Below are positions 1 to 5,740 of a stretch of 9,443 nt of DNA, piece after piece. The DNA comes from Planctomycetaceae bacterium (GTDB lineage Bacteria; Planctomycetota; Planctomycetia; Planctomycetales; Planctomycetaceae). The stretch covers positions 23,342 to 32,784 of the forward strand of contig DOCI01000052.1 of assembly GCA_003503535.1 (NCBI GenBank), in the 5' to 3' direction. Below the pieces are notes generated by a model, which was given only the letters and a program-made list of their open reading frames with translations, made no database searches and was not told the origin of the DNA. The first letter of the stretch is position 1. Each line of letters starts with the position of its first letter. Position numbers and translations under genes: made by a program.

Positions 1-1
1 T

Positions 2-307
2 ACCGATCCCCTGGCCATAGCCGGGACAGCTCGTGTTGTCAAAGCGGGTTATGCCGACCACACCGCCTTCGATCCGATCGAAAAGCATTACGATCCCAAA
101 AGCAATCCCGACGAACCGACCTGGTATATGGTCGATATTAAACTGGTGAAGAAATTCCCCCAGCCCGTCACGCGAACGATGCTCAAAGAGGATCCCACCA
201 CCGCCAACATGATGGTCCTCGCCCGGGGTTCCCGACTGTCAGTTCAACCGGTCACTCCAGAAGAGTGGGAAGCAGTGCATCGCTTGGCAGGTGTGAAAGC
301 AACTTAA
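2..307 (+). CDS. EVE domain (PUA-like) protein, 3' end only
   Basis: The reading frame is open from the window edge to a TAA and encodes the last 101 residues of a protein whose start lies outside the window. Visible signatures of the EVE fold are an early G-T-A-R-V-V-K strand, a D-x-T-A-F-D-P stretch, Y-D-P-K-S-N-P, then W-Y-M-V-D-I-K and K-F-P-x-P-V-T, and a closing L-S-V-Q-P-V-T-P-E-E-W segment. This order is typical of small stand-alone EVE proteins (formerly DUF55) of about 140-160 residues, so roughly the C-terminal two thirds is present. EVE domains are related to PUA and YTH domains and are thought to bind modified bases in nucleic acid; no specific substrate can be read here. It ends 9 bases before the stop of the convergent gene at 317-808. 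Family assignment is firm; function is known only at family level. Confidence 0.88.
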   Translation, partial: TDPLAIAGTARVVKAGYADHTAFDPIEKHYDPKSNPDEPTWYMVDIKLVKKFPQPVTRTMLKEDPTTANMMVLARGSRLSVQPVTPEEWEAVHRLAGVKAT

Positions 308-316
308 CACAGCGAG

Positions 317-808
317 TTAACGTTTCCCTCGAATTCTCGGAGCCAGTTGCTCCGCTTGACTCAACACCTTGTCGCACAATTCCAGAACAGAGTTCTGAAA
401 CTCAACGTCTGGGACTGTTGCTCGCGTTACGATGACGATTGGGCGTTGAATATCCGCTTTCAGCTTCGATAAGAAATGAAGCATGTTTGACAGAAATGTC
501 TGCAGCTCAACTTCTGTCAGATCTTTTCTTAGCAGGTGGCTGGAATCCTCTGTTCGCTTTCGTTGCAGTCGCGCGAGGGTCTGCCCTTGAGTTCGATAGA
601 GATCGCCATCGACAAAAGCCCTGCGAATCTGTCCTGCTTCTGTGAAGTGATAGACGGGGTCGGCTCCGAAGTAAAACGAAAACAAGCCGCTGTCTTTCAA
701 TCCGACAAATACAGATTCATTTCGCTCGGAGGAAATCAATTCGCCGCGAATCGAGTAGGCGGTCGCCTCTGCGAAGAGATCTTCCCGGTCCTGTTCCTGT
801 CTAGCCAT
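317..808 (-). CDS. hypothetical protein, conserved-looking, 163 aa
   Basis: I do not recognise a named family. The chosen start is the ATG at 808, which has GAGAAG seven bases upstream; a TTG five codons earlier (823) keeps the frame open but would place that Shine-Dalgarno inside the gene. The protein is soluble, with no signal peptide or membrane segment. The N-terminal half looks like a small beta domain (residues 20-75, including S-V-F-V-G-L-K and F-S-F-Y-F-G-A-D-P-V-Y-H-F), followed by F-V-D-G-D-L-Y. From about residue 76 it becomes charged and probably helical (L-A-R-L-Q-R-K-R, then E-V-E-L-Q-T-F-L). An Ile/Val-rich strand lies at 123-128. The gene is convergent with the EVE gene and separated from the next gene on its own strand by a terminator, so it probably has its own promoter between 809 and 873. 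Coding character is good; function unknown. Confidence 0.72.
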   Translation of the reverse strand: MARQEQDREDLFAEATAYSIRGELISSERNESVFVGLKDSGLFSFYFGADPVYHFTEAGQIRRAFVDGDLYRTQGQTLARLQRKRTEDSSHLLRKDLTEVELQTFLSNMLHFLSKLKADIQRPIVIVTRATVPDVEFQNSVLELCDKVLSQAEQLAPRIRGKR

Positions 809-873
809 AAATTTTCTTCTCAAATCAGAATCATTTTCTGCGCGACATACGACTTGAATCCGACTGCGCGCAC

Positions 874-902
874 AAAAAAAGCCGGACTTTTTTATCCGGC
901 TT
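874..902 (-). terminator. rho-independent terminator after the exported Pro/Gln-rich protein gene
   Basis: Read on the minus strand, an 8-bp perfect stem (AAGCCGGA pairing with TCCGGCTT, 895-902 and 879-886) encloses an 8-base loop, and seven T residues follow (874-880 on the plus strand are A). It begins about 32 bases after the stop of the gene at 934-1608, the expected place to end that transcript before the next minus-strand gene. Read on the plus strand the same stem is followed by only three T, so it is mainly a minus-strand terminator. Confidence 0.85.
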
Positions 903-933
903 TCTACATGTGTGGACCCAGTTTCTGAAATGA

Positions 934-1608
934 TTACGGAGCCATCAAAATCGGCTGTTGTTGTGAGTATTCGATCACGGGACCGTTCTGGTAAGAAACA
1001 CCTGAGTACGGAGCCATCATCCCTGGACCGCCATGTGGTGGTTGACTGTATTGTGGCTGATACCTGTTTTGATATTGCGTTGAAGGTCCCCCCTGTGGCA
1101 CAGGTGCGACTTCAGGCTGATACTGATGCGGTGGATAGTTCGGGTAGACATTCAGCGGATTCGGATTCTGAGGAGCCTTGTTCTTTTCCACTCGTCGTTC
1201 AAATGCTTTCGGTTGCGGATATTGCATCAGGGCTTCCTGGGCATTGGAGGCGCCGTTGCTCATTGTGCCGCGTGCGTGGTAGCGATGCCAGAATTGCTGC
1301 GAATAAGGCATAACGGGCGACATTCCCCAACCGGCAGCAGTTTGTGTCTGAGCACCGACATGTTTGTAGTTGTAGGGTCGGAAATGCTTATACGCCCCAT
1401 AGAAGGGCATGTACTGGATGTAGCCATGTGCCCAGGGGTTTTGTAAATCGAATGGATACAATTGTTCGTAGCCGAGTGGTCCGTAAGAGCCTTCGGCATA
1501 CCCGCCGGAGAACCCTTCTGCATCGTAAACTTCGAGGTCCTGGGCCTGAAGTCCGGTGACCATGACGGCCAGTGCCAAAAAAACTTTCGGTAATGTTCGA
1601 AGCAACAT
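934..1608 (-). CDS. exported Pro/Gln/Tyr-rich protein, 224 aa
   Basis: The start is the ATG at 1608, preceded by AGGGA at good spacing. From there a clean signal peptide is read: Arg4 and Lys8, a hydrophobic core at about 9-19, and a likely cleavage after L-Q-A at 20-22. An ATG at 1653 would add 15 residues that spoil the signal. The mature protein has a Gly/Tyr/acidic segment (25-50), an aromatic segment (51-82, with P-F-Y-G-A-Y-K-H-F-R-P-Y-N-Y-K-H), a middle part with several Met, Gln and His, then a Pro/Gln/Tyr/Asn-rich tail from about 130 to the end. There are no cysteines and no enzymatic motif. It looks like a disordered or wall/matrix-associated exported protein. It is divergent from another exported low-complexity gene (2063-2815) with a similar HFR-x-PY-x-Y motif. 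Export is well supported; function is unknown. Confidence 0.75.
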   Translation of the reverse strand: MLLRTLPKVFLALAVMVTGLQAQDLEVYDAEGFSGGYAEGSYGPLGYEQLYPFDLQNPWAHGYIQYMPFYGAYKHFRPYNYKHVGAQTQTAAGWGMSPVMPYSQQFWHRYHARGTMSNGASNAQEALMQYPQPKAFERRVEKNKAPQNPNPLNVYPNYPPHQYQPEVAPVPQGGPSTQYQNRYQPQYSQPPHGGPGMMAPYSGVSYQNGPVIEYSQQQPILMAP

Positions 1609-2062
1609 GAGATCGTCCCTGCAAAAAGCAAACGAGGCGATCCGCGTCCACATGACGGATCGTCAGGGGTGTTCTCTCCATTCCCAATGGCTGATCACAC
1701 CAGACGCAATCGCTCTGTTGCAAAAAGACAACATCCCCATTTACCAAATCGGAATTTTGCAACGCATCCTCAAGACGATTCTGAACGGATTTCTCAACAT
1801 AGCTGATATCTTCTGGAATCGATTTCCTTTACGACCTGTATTTTCTGCAAAAATCACGACCTGACTCAAATTGGAGTGTAGATTTACATAAGGAGACCCG
1901 TGTGGACACTCTGCACCGATGGATTTGCTGTGCAATTTTGCTGTTAGCCAAAAATGGAAATTCTGGCAGATTGCTTATCGTTGATACTCTGCACTGCTGA
2001 TTCAGGGAGAGCCAGTGGCTCTTGTCTCACCCGAATTCACTCAAAACTCAGAAAGCGATTTC
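1609..2062. other. divergent intergenic region between the two exported-protein genes
   Basis: This 454-base stretch must carry the promoters of both flanking genes, but I cannot place -35/-10 boxes with confidence. It contains a perfect 9-bp inverted repeat, GTTGCAAAA (1717-1725) and TTTTGCAAC (1755-1763), 29 bases apart. It also contains a strong Shine-Dalgarno-like AAGGAGA before a GTG at 1900 that opens a frame of only 15 codons (stop 1945-1947), possibly a leader peptide or chance. No longer frame here looks coding. Confidence 0.5.
1717..1763. repeat. 9-bp perfect inverted repeat in divergent promoter region
   Basis: GTTGCAAAA at 1717-1725 and its exact reverse complement at 1755-1763, spacer 29 bases. 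The site lies 109 bases upstream of the minus-strand gene start (1608) and 300 bases upstream of the plus-strand one (2063). It could be a pair of regulator half-sites or a chance match in AT-rich DNA; no T-run follows, so it is not a terminator. Confidence 0.35.
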
Positions 2063-2815
2063 ATGATCTTCCGCATGCTTACCCTGCTGACACTTGTCGT
2101 CATTGCGACCGCAGGTTTGGCAGAGGCTCAAGGTTTTAATTCCGATGCCAATAATGACAATGAGCTGAAATTGCCACCTCAAGTGGATCCAGATGCCGAT
2201 TCTCCGACTAATCTGCAGGAAGGTGAATTCGATGATTTACCAGGAGCAGATATTGATGAAGATGAGGATGCAGAGCCTTATTACTTCCCGCAGCCTCACA
2301 TGTTTGAACGTCCTTTGAATGTGGGAGCAGATCAACTGCAACATTATCGAGGCTACTGGCAGCCGGGTGGATACGATCAGCGAGCTGGTTCGCCCTTCTT
2401 CAATTCTGTACCCAATGCTCCACCACGTGGACCACTGGCAGGGAATGGACCCTCCGGTTACGGCAATAATTCCGGTATGAACGGCAATGCCATGCAGGGC
2501 TATTACGGTGGCGGTAATATGAATGGCAGCTATAGCGGCATGAACGGTTACGCCGGTAATAACGGCTACAACGGCTACAACCAATACAATTATAACTATG
2601 CTGGTTCTGCCTACGGCTCCAATTACGGATCCAACTACAGTGGCGGTGCTGGTGCAGGTGGGGCTGGTGGTGATCCGATGAGTTATCACTTCGGCCCAGG
2701 ATATTACCGCAGTGGAGAATACGGACACTTCCGCTTCCCTTACTATAGTTACCGACGCCCCTGGTATCACCCTGGCTTCGCTGGTTACAACCGCGACACC
2801 AACCTGCCCTGGTAG
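2063..2815 (+). CDS. exported Gly/Asn/Tyr-rich protein, 250 aa
   Basis: From the ATG at 2063 the protein begins with a good signal peptide (hydrophobic residues 5-18, likely cut after L-A-E-A at 19-22). A GTG at 2015 has a stronger Shine-Dalgarno (GGGAG five bases before) but would add 16 mostly polar and acidic residues before the signal; the true start is uncertain between these two. The mature protein has a very acidic segment (about 40-71, ending D-E-D-E-D-A-E), an aromatic stretch (72-104), a Pro-rich linker, then a repetitive Gly/Asn/Tyr/Ser region (about 127-203, with N-G-Y and G-S-N-Y-G-S-N-Y units). The C-terminal block is Tyr/Arg/Trp-rich (206-250, including H-F-R-F-P-Y-Y-S-Y-R-R-P-W). 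I recognise this style of C-terminus as common in planctomycete exported proteins but know no function. It is probably at the cell surface or in the matrix. A strong terminator lies about 150 bases after the stop. Confidence 0.78.
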   Translation: MIFRMLTLLTLVVIATAGLAEAQGFNSDANNDNELKLPPQVDPDADSPTNLQEGEFDDLPGADIDEDEDAEPYYFPQPHMFERPLNVGADQLQHYRGYWQPGGYDQRAGSPFFNSVPNAPPRGPLAGNGPSGYGNNSGMNGNAMQGYYGGGNMNGSYSGMNGYAGNNGYNGYNQYNYNYAGSAYGSNYGSNYSGGAGAGGAGGDPMSYHFGPGYYRSGEYGHFRFPYYSYRRPWYHPGFAGYNRDTNLPW

Positions 2816-2855
2816 TCATTGCCAGGCAGTAATCGCTGCTAGAGCATATTCAAAA

Positions 2856-2961
2856 ATTACCTGCCGCGTTCAGCAGGAGCAAACACAGCGTTTTTAGGAC
2901 ATTTTATGTCCATGCGACTGCAGATACCATTTGAAAATGGTCTAAACATTGCACCTGAATT
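2856..2961 (+). repeat. dispersed ~106-bp element, copy A, in the 3' region of the Gly/Asn/Tyr-rich gene
   Basis: It starts 41 bases after the stop of the upstream gene and ends just before the terminator stem. A second copy in the same orientation lies at 8152-8251. By hand, the first 89 bases align without gaps at 76 identities; the last part aligns with a short deletion in copy B and ends in the same ACCTGAATT. Conserved inner structures are CCTGC/GCAGG (2860-2864 with 2873-2877) and the perfect hairpin ACCATTTGAAAATGGT (2926-2941). Copy A alone has a third perfect stem, GGACAT/ATGTCC (2897-2902 with 2906-2911). Possible identities: an intergenic mobile repeat (REP or MITE-like), a small RNA, or a 3'-UTR element. 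It contains no open frame of note. Confidence 0.8.
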
Positions 2962-2962
2962 C

Positions 2963-3000
2963 AAAACGACGCACAGATTTTATGTGCGTCGTTTTTTTTT
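2963..3000 (+). terminator. strong rho-independent terminator
   Basis: A 13-bp perfect stem (2963-2975 with 2983-2995, core ACGACGCACA and TGTGCGTCGT) closes a 7-base loop and runs into a continuous T tract (2992-3000). It ends the plus-strand transcript of the gene at 2063-2815, with dispersed element copy A inside the predicted 3' untranslated region. The stem is A-rich on its 5' side, so it could work weakly for minus-strand transcripts too. Confidence 0.92.
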
Positions 3001-3091
3001 ATGAATTTGACCGCGTTTCAAATGAAAACCGAATCAATTTCGACAGTCTGGAAAAGGAACCAAATCATCGGGGATTTGGAAGAATCCAGAT

Positions 3092-3232
3092 TGGGTGGCA
3101 CGCACGACCCAGAACGAAGTGATGGGCGTGGTGATCGCACCCGACCACGCCCTTCGCGATGCTCAGGGTCGTGCCATCCATCCGTTACAAAAGCGACGGG
3201 TGGCTGGGGTCGGAGCGAAGCGGAGCCCCCAG
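3092..3232. repeat. GC-rich nested palindromic element plus adjoining GC hairpin
   Basis: Outer arms TGGGTGGCAC(GCAC)GACCC (3092-3110) and GGGTCGTGCCATCCA (3166-3180) pair over 15 positions, with one G-T and a 4-base bulge. Inner arms GGGCGTGGT (3124-3132) and ACCACGCCC (3144-3152) are perfect. About 25 bases on, CTGGGG (3204-3209) and CCCCAG (3227-3232) flank a GGAGCGAAGCGGAG core. Composition differs sharply from the AT-rich surroundings. I believe similar GC-rich hairpin repeats are widespread in planctomycete intergenic DNA, but that is memory, not a search. It may be one inserted element or two adjacent ones. Confidence 0.6.
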
Positions 3233-3304
3233 ATGGTTGACATCTCTACGAACTCACCATACTTCAACGAATGATCTGACTAAAATTCGAAATTATTAAT
3301 AAAA

Positions 3305-3372
3305 GAACCACGGATGGACACAGATTTCCACGGATATTTTTATCTGTGTTGATCCGTGTCCATCCGTGGTTC
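3305..3372. repeat. 68-bp near-perfect palindrome, CCACGGATGGACAC-type repeat
   Basis: Arms 3305-3336 and 3341-3372 are 32 bases each with a 4-base T loop; 27 of 32 positions pair, and the outermost 17 pairs are perfect (core ACCACGGATGGACAC). CCACGGAT also recurs directly inside the left arm (3309-3316 and 3328-3335). No T-run follows either arm (TCTCC on +), so this is not a standard terminator. Repeats of this ACCACGGATGGACACGGAT type occur, as I recall, in intergenic regions of many unrelated environmental bacteria. Likely a REP-like palindromic unit. Confidence 0.75.
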
Positions 3373-3519
3373 TCCATTCGTATCTGAGATATTGTAAATT
3401 ACAATTACAAGTAGAGTGTAATGAGTAAGATTGACATGCCATGCTACCTTGTAGTTAGTCAGTGTATCATCTCTGGTAATCCGATTTCCATGTGAAAATG
3501 GGTTTCATATTGTAGTTAT

Positions 3520-4587
3520 TCACCGCCACAAAACCTGAATCGACTTCACTTTCGACGGTGTGATATCCGCCTGAGGGTCTGAACGTGAAAGCAGCAGTGT
3601 CGAGTCGACTGGCTGTGGAATAAATCGGGATTTGAGCAACAGTCGTTTGGGTTGATTCACAAATTCCCGCAGCAGCATCATTTTGACGCCTTCGTCTTTC
3701 ATCCGCTGACAAAACGCATTGAGCAAACTGTTCGTTTCTTTTTTTGTCATCTCCTGACACGCCAGAATATCGACAATGGCAGCCGGGATGAGCCCCCGCA
3801 GATGAATGCCGATTTTGTGATAGTTCAAGAAGCCCACGATTTTTTCATCGCGAGTCACGAGCATCGTATTTACAAAATCGCTGTGCTGAAGTTGTCGCTG
3901 TAACCGATCGGCAGGCCACAAGATGGCAAGGTCTGCCTTTTTTGCTTGACGGTTAATCAATTCCTGACAACTCTGCAGATCTTCAGGAACGTAATCGCGA
4001 ATTGCTACATCAGAAGAAACAGGATCGACATTGCAGACGGCATTCGGGAGAACCTTCATCATCGTCCGTTCGAACGTATTGTTCGTCCAGTCGATAAAGG
4101 TTTGCGAATCGAGCAATCGAACCCACAATCGAACCGGTTTAGCAAAGCTCGTGTTCTCCTTGGCGGTCTTCCAGAAACGTGGCCCAAGAGAGGTTTTCCC
4201 GGTTCCAAACGCATAGCCCACGCGCGCCAGGCAATTTCGGTCTCGTTGACGCTTCGCAATTTCGAGCGCCATCAATTTGGCAGCCCCTGCCCGACGAACG
4301 TCGGGGTCAACCGTCAGCCAGCTACCCTGTGCACCAATAACTTCTTTGCCCAGATACCACATTGGGAAAGGCATTGCCAGCAAAGTTCCGACGAGTTTGC
4401 CCTCTTTCCAGGCGGAAATCAAAAACTCGCGATCAGGAATTTCCGAGTCTGTCATCTGCCAGTTGAAATAAGCCGGACTCCAGTCTGGAACGGCCATTTT
4501 TCCGGAATAGGACTTGAGCCAGTTCCCGACGATAAACTCGCTCAGCTCTTCCGCCGATCCATCGTATGTTCGTATTTCAATCGACAC
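3520..4587 (-). CDS. tandem GNAT acyltransferase, N-myristoyltransferase-like layout
   Basis: The start is GTG at 4587 with GGAG five bases upstream. The 355-residue protein has two GNAT-type halves. The first (about 1-160) has the beta strand E-G-K-L-V-G-T-L-L-A-M-P (62-73) and a clear acetyl/acyl-CoA motif A, L-T-V-D-P-D-V-R-R-A-G-A-A-K-L-M (91-106), where R-R-A-G-A-A is the pyrophosphate-binding loop. The second (about 195-335) has R-D-Y-V-P-E-D-L, then M-L-V-T-R-D-E-K-I-V-G-F-L-N-Y (242-256), with no obvious CoA loop. Segment order (W-S-P-A-Y-F-N-W at 36-43, K-L-V-G...A-M-P, motif A then E-I-A-K-R, Y-A-F-G, R-F-W-K) runs parallel to eukaryotic glycylpeptide N-myristoyltransferase as I remember it. 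GNAT membership is solid; the acyl group and target are unknown. No signal peptide, so cytoplasmic. Probably monocistronic. Confidence 0.82.
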   Translation of the reverse strand: MSIEIRTYDGSAEELSEFIVGNWLKSYSGKMAVPDWSPAYFNWQMTDSEIPDREFLISAWKEGKLVGTLLAMPFPMWYLGKEVIGAQGSWLTVDPDVRRAGAAKLMALEIAKRQRDRNCLARVGYAFGTGKTSLGPRFWKTAKENTSFAKPVRLWVRLLDSQTFIDWTNNTFERTMMKVLPNAVCNVDPVSSDVAIRDYVPEDLQSCQELINRQAKKADLAILWPADRLQRQLQHSDFVNTMLVTRDEKIVGFLNYHKIGIHLRGLIPAAIVDILACQEMTKKETNSLLNAFCQRMKDEGVKMMLLREFVNQPKRLLLKSRFIPQPVDSTLLLSRSDPQADITPSKVKSIQVLWR

Positions 4588-4867
4588 AGGAACTCCGAGT
4601 GAGACAAAACCAGTCTCGATTTACTTTCATCTGCCACGAATGGCTTGATTCAATTGATTTCGTGGGTGCCATGCTCACGCTTGCGTGAGCATGCTTTTGT
4701 TGAATTATGAAAAATCATATCTCCCGCATGGCCACCCAACACACAATTTTAAATGAATTGAAACACTAGCCTGTTACGTAAGAATGTCGCAATATTTACC
4801 TTAGCGACCTCTCACGCAATTTCCAGAGAGAAGATTCGATCCCAATCGAGAATTATCAGCTTACTCT
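4588..4867. other. intergenic region between two minus-strand genes
   Basis: This 280-base gap must carry the promoter of the GNAT gene and the end of the AIM24-family transcript. The only clear structure is the hairpin at 4670-4693. Nearby are GGGTGCC (just before the hairpin) and CATGGCCACCC (about 4726-4736), loosely complementary to each other and suggesting a larger decayed repeat. No coding frame or confident promoter is visible. Confidence 0.45.
4670..4693. repeat. 11-bp perfect hairpin, CATGCTCACGC type
   Basis: CATGCTCACGC (4670-4680) and GCGTGAGCATG (4683-4693) pair perfectly around a two-base loop. On the plus strand it is followed by CTTTTGTTG, only four T; on the minus strand there is no T-run, although that is the strand of the flanking genes. 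It is therefore more likely a REP-like unit than a terminator. It is preceded directly by GGGTGC, as is common in repeats of this kind that I recall from planctomycete genomes. Confidence 0.6.
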
Positions 4868-5653
4868 TCAATCCCCAAACATATTTCCCAGCCCGCCGAG
4901 GACGGAACCTTCACCACGATCACTGCCGCCCATGGAAGGAGCATGTTGGATAACACGATCTGCCAGCCGGGAAAACGGCAGGCTTTGCAAAAGTACCGTA
5001 CCGTGTCCGCGGAGAGTCGCCAAAAAGAGGCCTTCACCACCAAAAAACATCGACTTCAAATTCCCGGCTCGGGCAATGTCATATTCAATCCCCTCCGTGA
5101 ATGCGACCAGACAGCCCGTATCGACCCGCAGCGTTTCTCCCTGCAGTTTCTTTTTGATGACTGTTCCCCCAGCATGGACGAATGCTTTGCCATCGCCAGT
5201 CAGTTTTTCAAGGATGAATCCTTCTCCCCCAAAAAAACCGGCTCCCAATTTTTTCTGAAACGCGATGGAAAGTTTCGTCCCCTTAGCTGCACACAGGAAC
5301 GCATCTTTCTGACAGACGACCGAACCACCAATTTTCTGCAGATCGAGTGCGACAATTCGACCAGGGTGGGGAGCTGCGAAGGCAACCCGGCGTTTCCCCT
5401 GTCCATAATTCGTAAAGTGTGTGATAAAAATCGATTCACCTGTCAGCGCTCTGGCCCCGGCACTCATCATCTTGCCAAAAAAGCCTTGTGAAGCCTGCGA
5501 ACCGTCGCCCATCTTGGCTTCGAATTCAATCCCCTCTTCCATGTAATTCATCATGCCCGCTTCAGCAATGACGGTCTCATTCGGATCGAGTTCGATTTCG
5601 ACGATTTGCATGTCGTCGCCAAAGATTTCATAGTCAATTTCATGCGATTGCAT
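4868..5653 (-). CDS. AIM24 / TIGR00266 family protein
   Basis: The 261-residue product starts at ATG 5653 with a GGAAAGG-like ribosome site. It matches the TIGR00266/AIM24 family (formerly DUF124) over its whole length: an opening with [25 protein letters not shown] (14-37), then G-F-F-G-K (58-62), G-E-S-I-F-I-T-H-F (72-80), and [10 protein letters not shown] (95-104). The duplicated signature F-F-G-G-E-G appears at 140-145 and again at 203-208, reflecting the repeated beta domains of the fold. The tail from about 236 is Gly/Ser-rich and probably disordered. The family forms all-beta, trimeric TRAP-like folds; yeast AIM24 is needed for inner-membrane organisation in mitochondria, but the bacterial role is unclear. 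No signal peptide, so cytoplasmic. A 12-bp inverted repeat lies 46 bases upstream of the start and may be its operator. Usual family length; no lesion seen. Confidence 0.92.
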   Translation of the reverse strand: MQSHEIDYEIFGDDMQIVEIELDPNETVIAEAGMMNYMEEGIEFEAKMGDGSQASQGFFGKMMSAGARALTGESIFITHFTNYGQGKRRVAFAAPHPGRIVALDLQKIGGSVVCQKDAFLCAAKGTKLSIAFQKKLGAGFFGGEGFILEKLTGDGKAFVHAGGTVIKKKLQGETLRVDTGCLVAFTEGIEYDIARAGNLKSMFFGGEGLFLATLRGHGTVLLQSLPFSRLADRVIQHAPSMGGSDRGEGSVLGGLGNMFGD

Positions 5654-5698
5654 GACAGGCCTTTCCGCGATGTTGTTTCGTAAAGATGTCGGGAGTGT

Positions 5699-5740
5699 TC
5701 CTATAAAATTGTGGATCGTGACTGCTCAAATTTTATAGGA
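5699..5740. promoter_or_regulatory. 12-bp perfect inverted repeat upstream of the AIM24-family gene
   Basis: TCCTATAAAATT (5699-5710) and AATTTTATAGGA (5729-5740) are exact reverse complements separated by 18 bases. Each arm contains TATAAAAT, which resembles a -10 box on its own strand. The site lies 46-87 bases upstream of the minus-strand AIM24-family gene and about 80 bases upstream of the likely plus-strand start at 5819, so it could be a shared operator or a divergent promoter pair. A remnant of a small element with terminal repeats is the alternative. No factor can be named. Confidence 0.45.

Larger units (their letters stand above)
2816..3519. other. 704-base gene-free region rich in structured repeats
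   Basis: No plausible gene lies here. In order it holds dispersed element copy A (2856-2961), a rho-independent terminator (2963-3000), a 7-bp hairpin (CCAAATC 3060-3066 with GATTTGG 3073-3079), a GC-rich nested palindrome (3092-3232), and a 68-bp near-perfect palindrome (3305-3372). An AT-rich stretch, including TTGTAAATTACAA near 3395, follows before the end of the minus-strand GNAT gene. No terminator for that gene is evident between 3380 and 3519. Confidence 0.7.

Noticed and set aside
1556..1864. 102-codon frame on + overlapping the start of the minus-strand exported protein gene
   Set aside because: It overlaps the signal peptide region of a better supported gene antisense and has no motif; more likely intergenic DNA.
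1900..1947. 15-codon frame from GTG with a strong AAGGAGA upstream
   Set aside because: Too short to judge; possibly a leader peptide, but no attenuator structure or codon run is seen after it.
2237..2770. 177-codon frame on - opposite the Gly/Asn/Tyr-rich gene
   Set aside because: It is the mirror of a repetitive coding region: its Val/Ile/Thr-rich sequence is the antisense of Gly/Asn/Tyr codons. The + frame has signal peptide and terminator support.
3001..3240. Open frame of 79 codons on + directly after the terminator T-run
   Set aside because: No ribosome site, starts in the terminator tail, and runs through hairpins and the GC-rich palindrome; the product is Arg/Gly/Ser/Pro-rich with no fold-like pattern.
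3305..3372. CRISPR array or rho-independent terminator
   Set aside because: There is one palindrome with no regularly spaced direct repeats, and no T-run after the stem.
3946..4602. 218-codon frame on + opposite the GNAT gene
   Set aside because: The minus-strand frame carries GNAT motif A and a Shine-Dalgarno; the plus frame is an antisense shadow.
4943..5491. 182-codon frame on + opposite the AIM24-family gene
   Set aside because: The minus-strand frame matches a known family over its full length; the plus frame has no recognisable motif or ribosome site.
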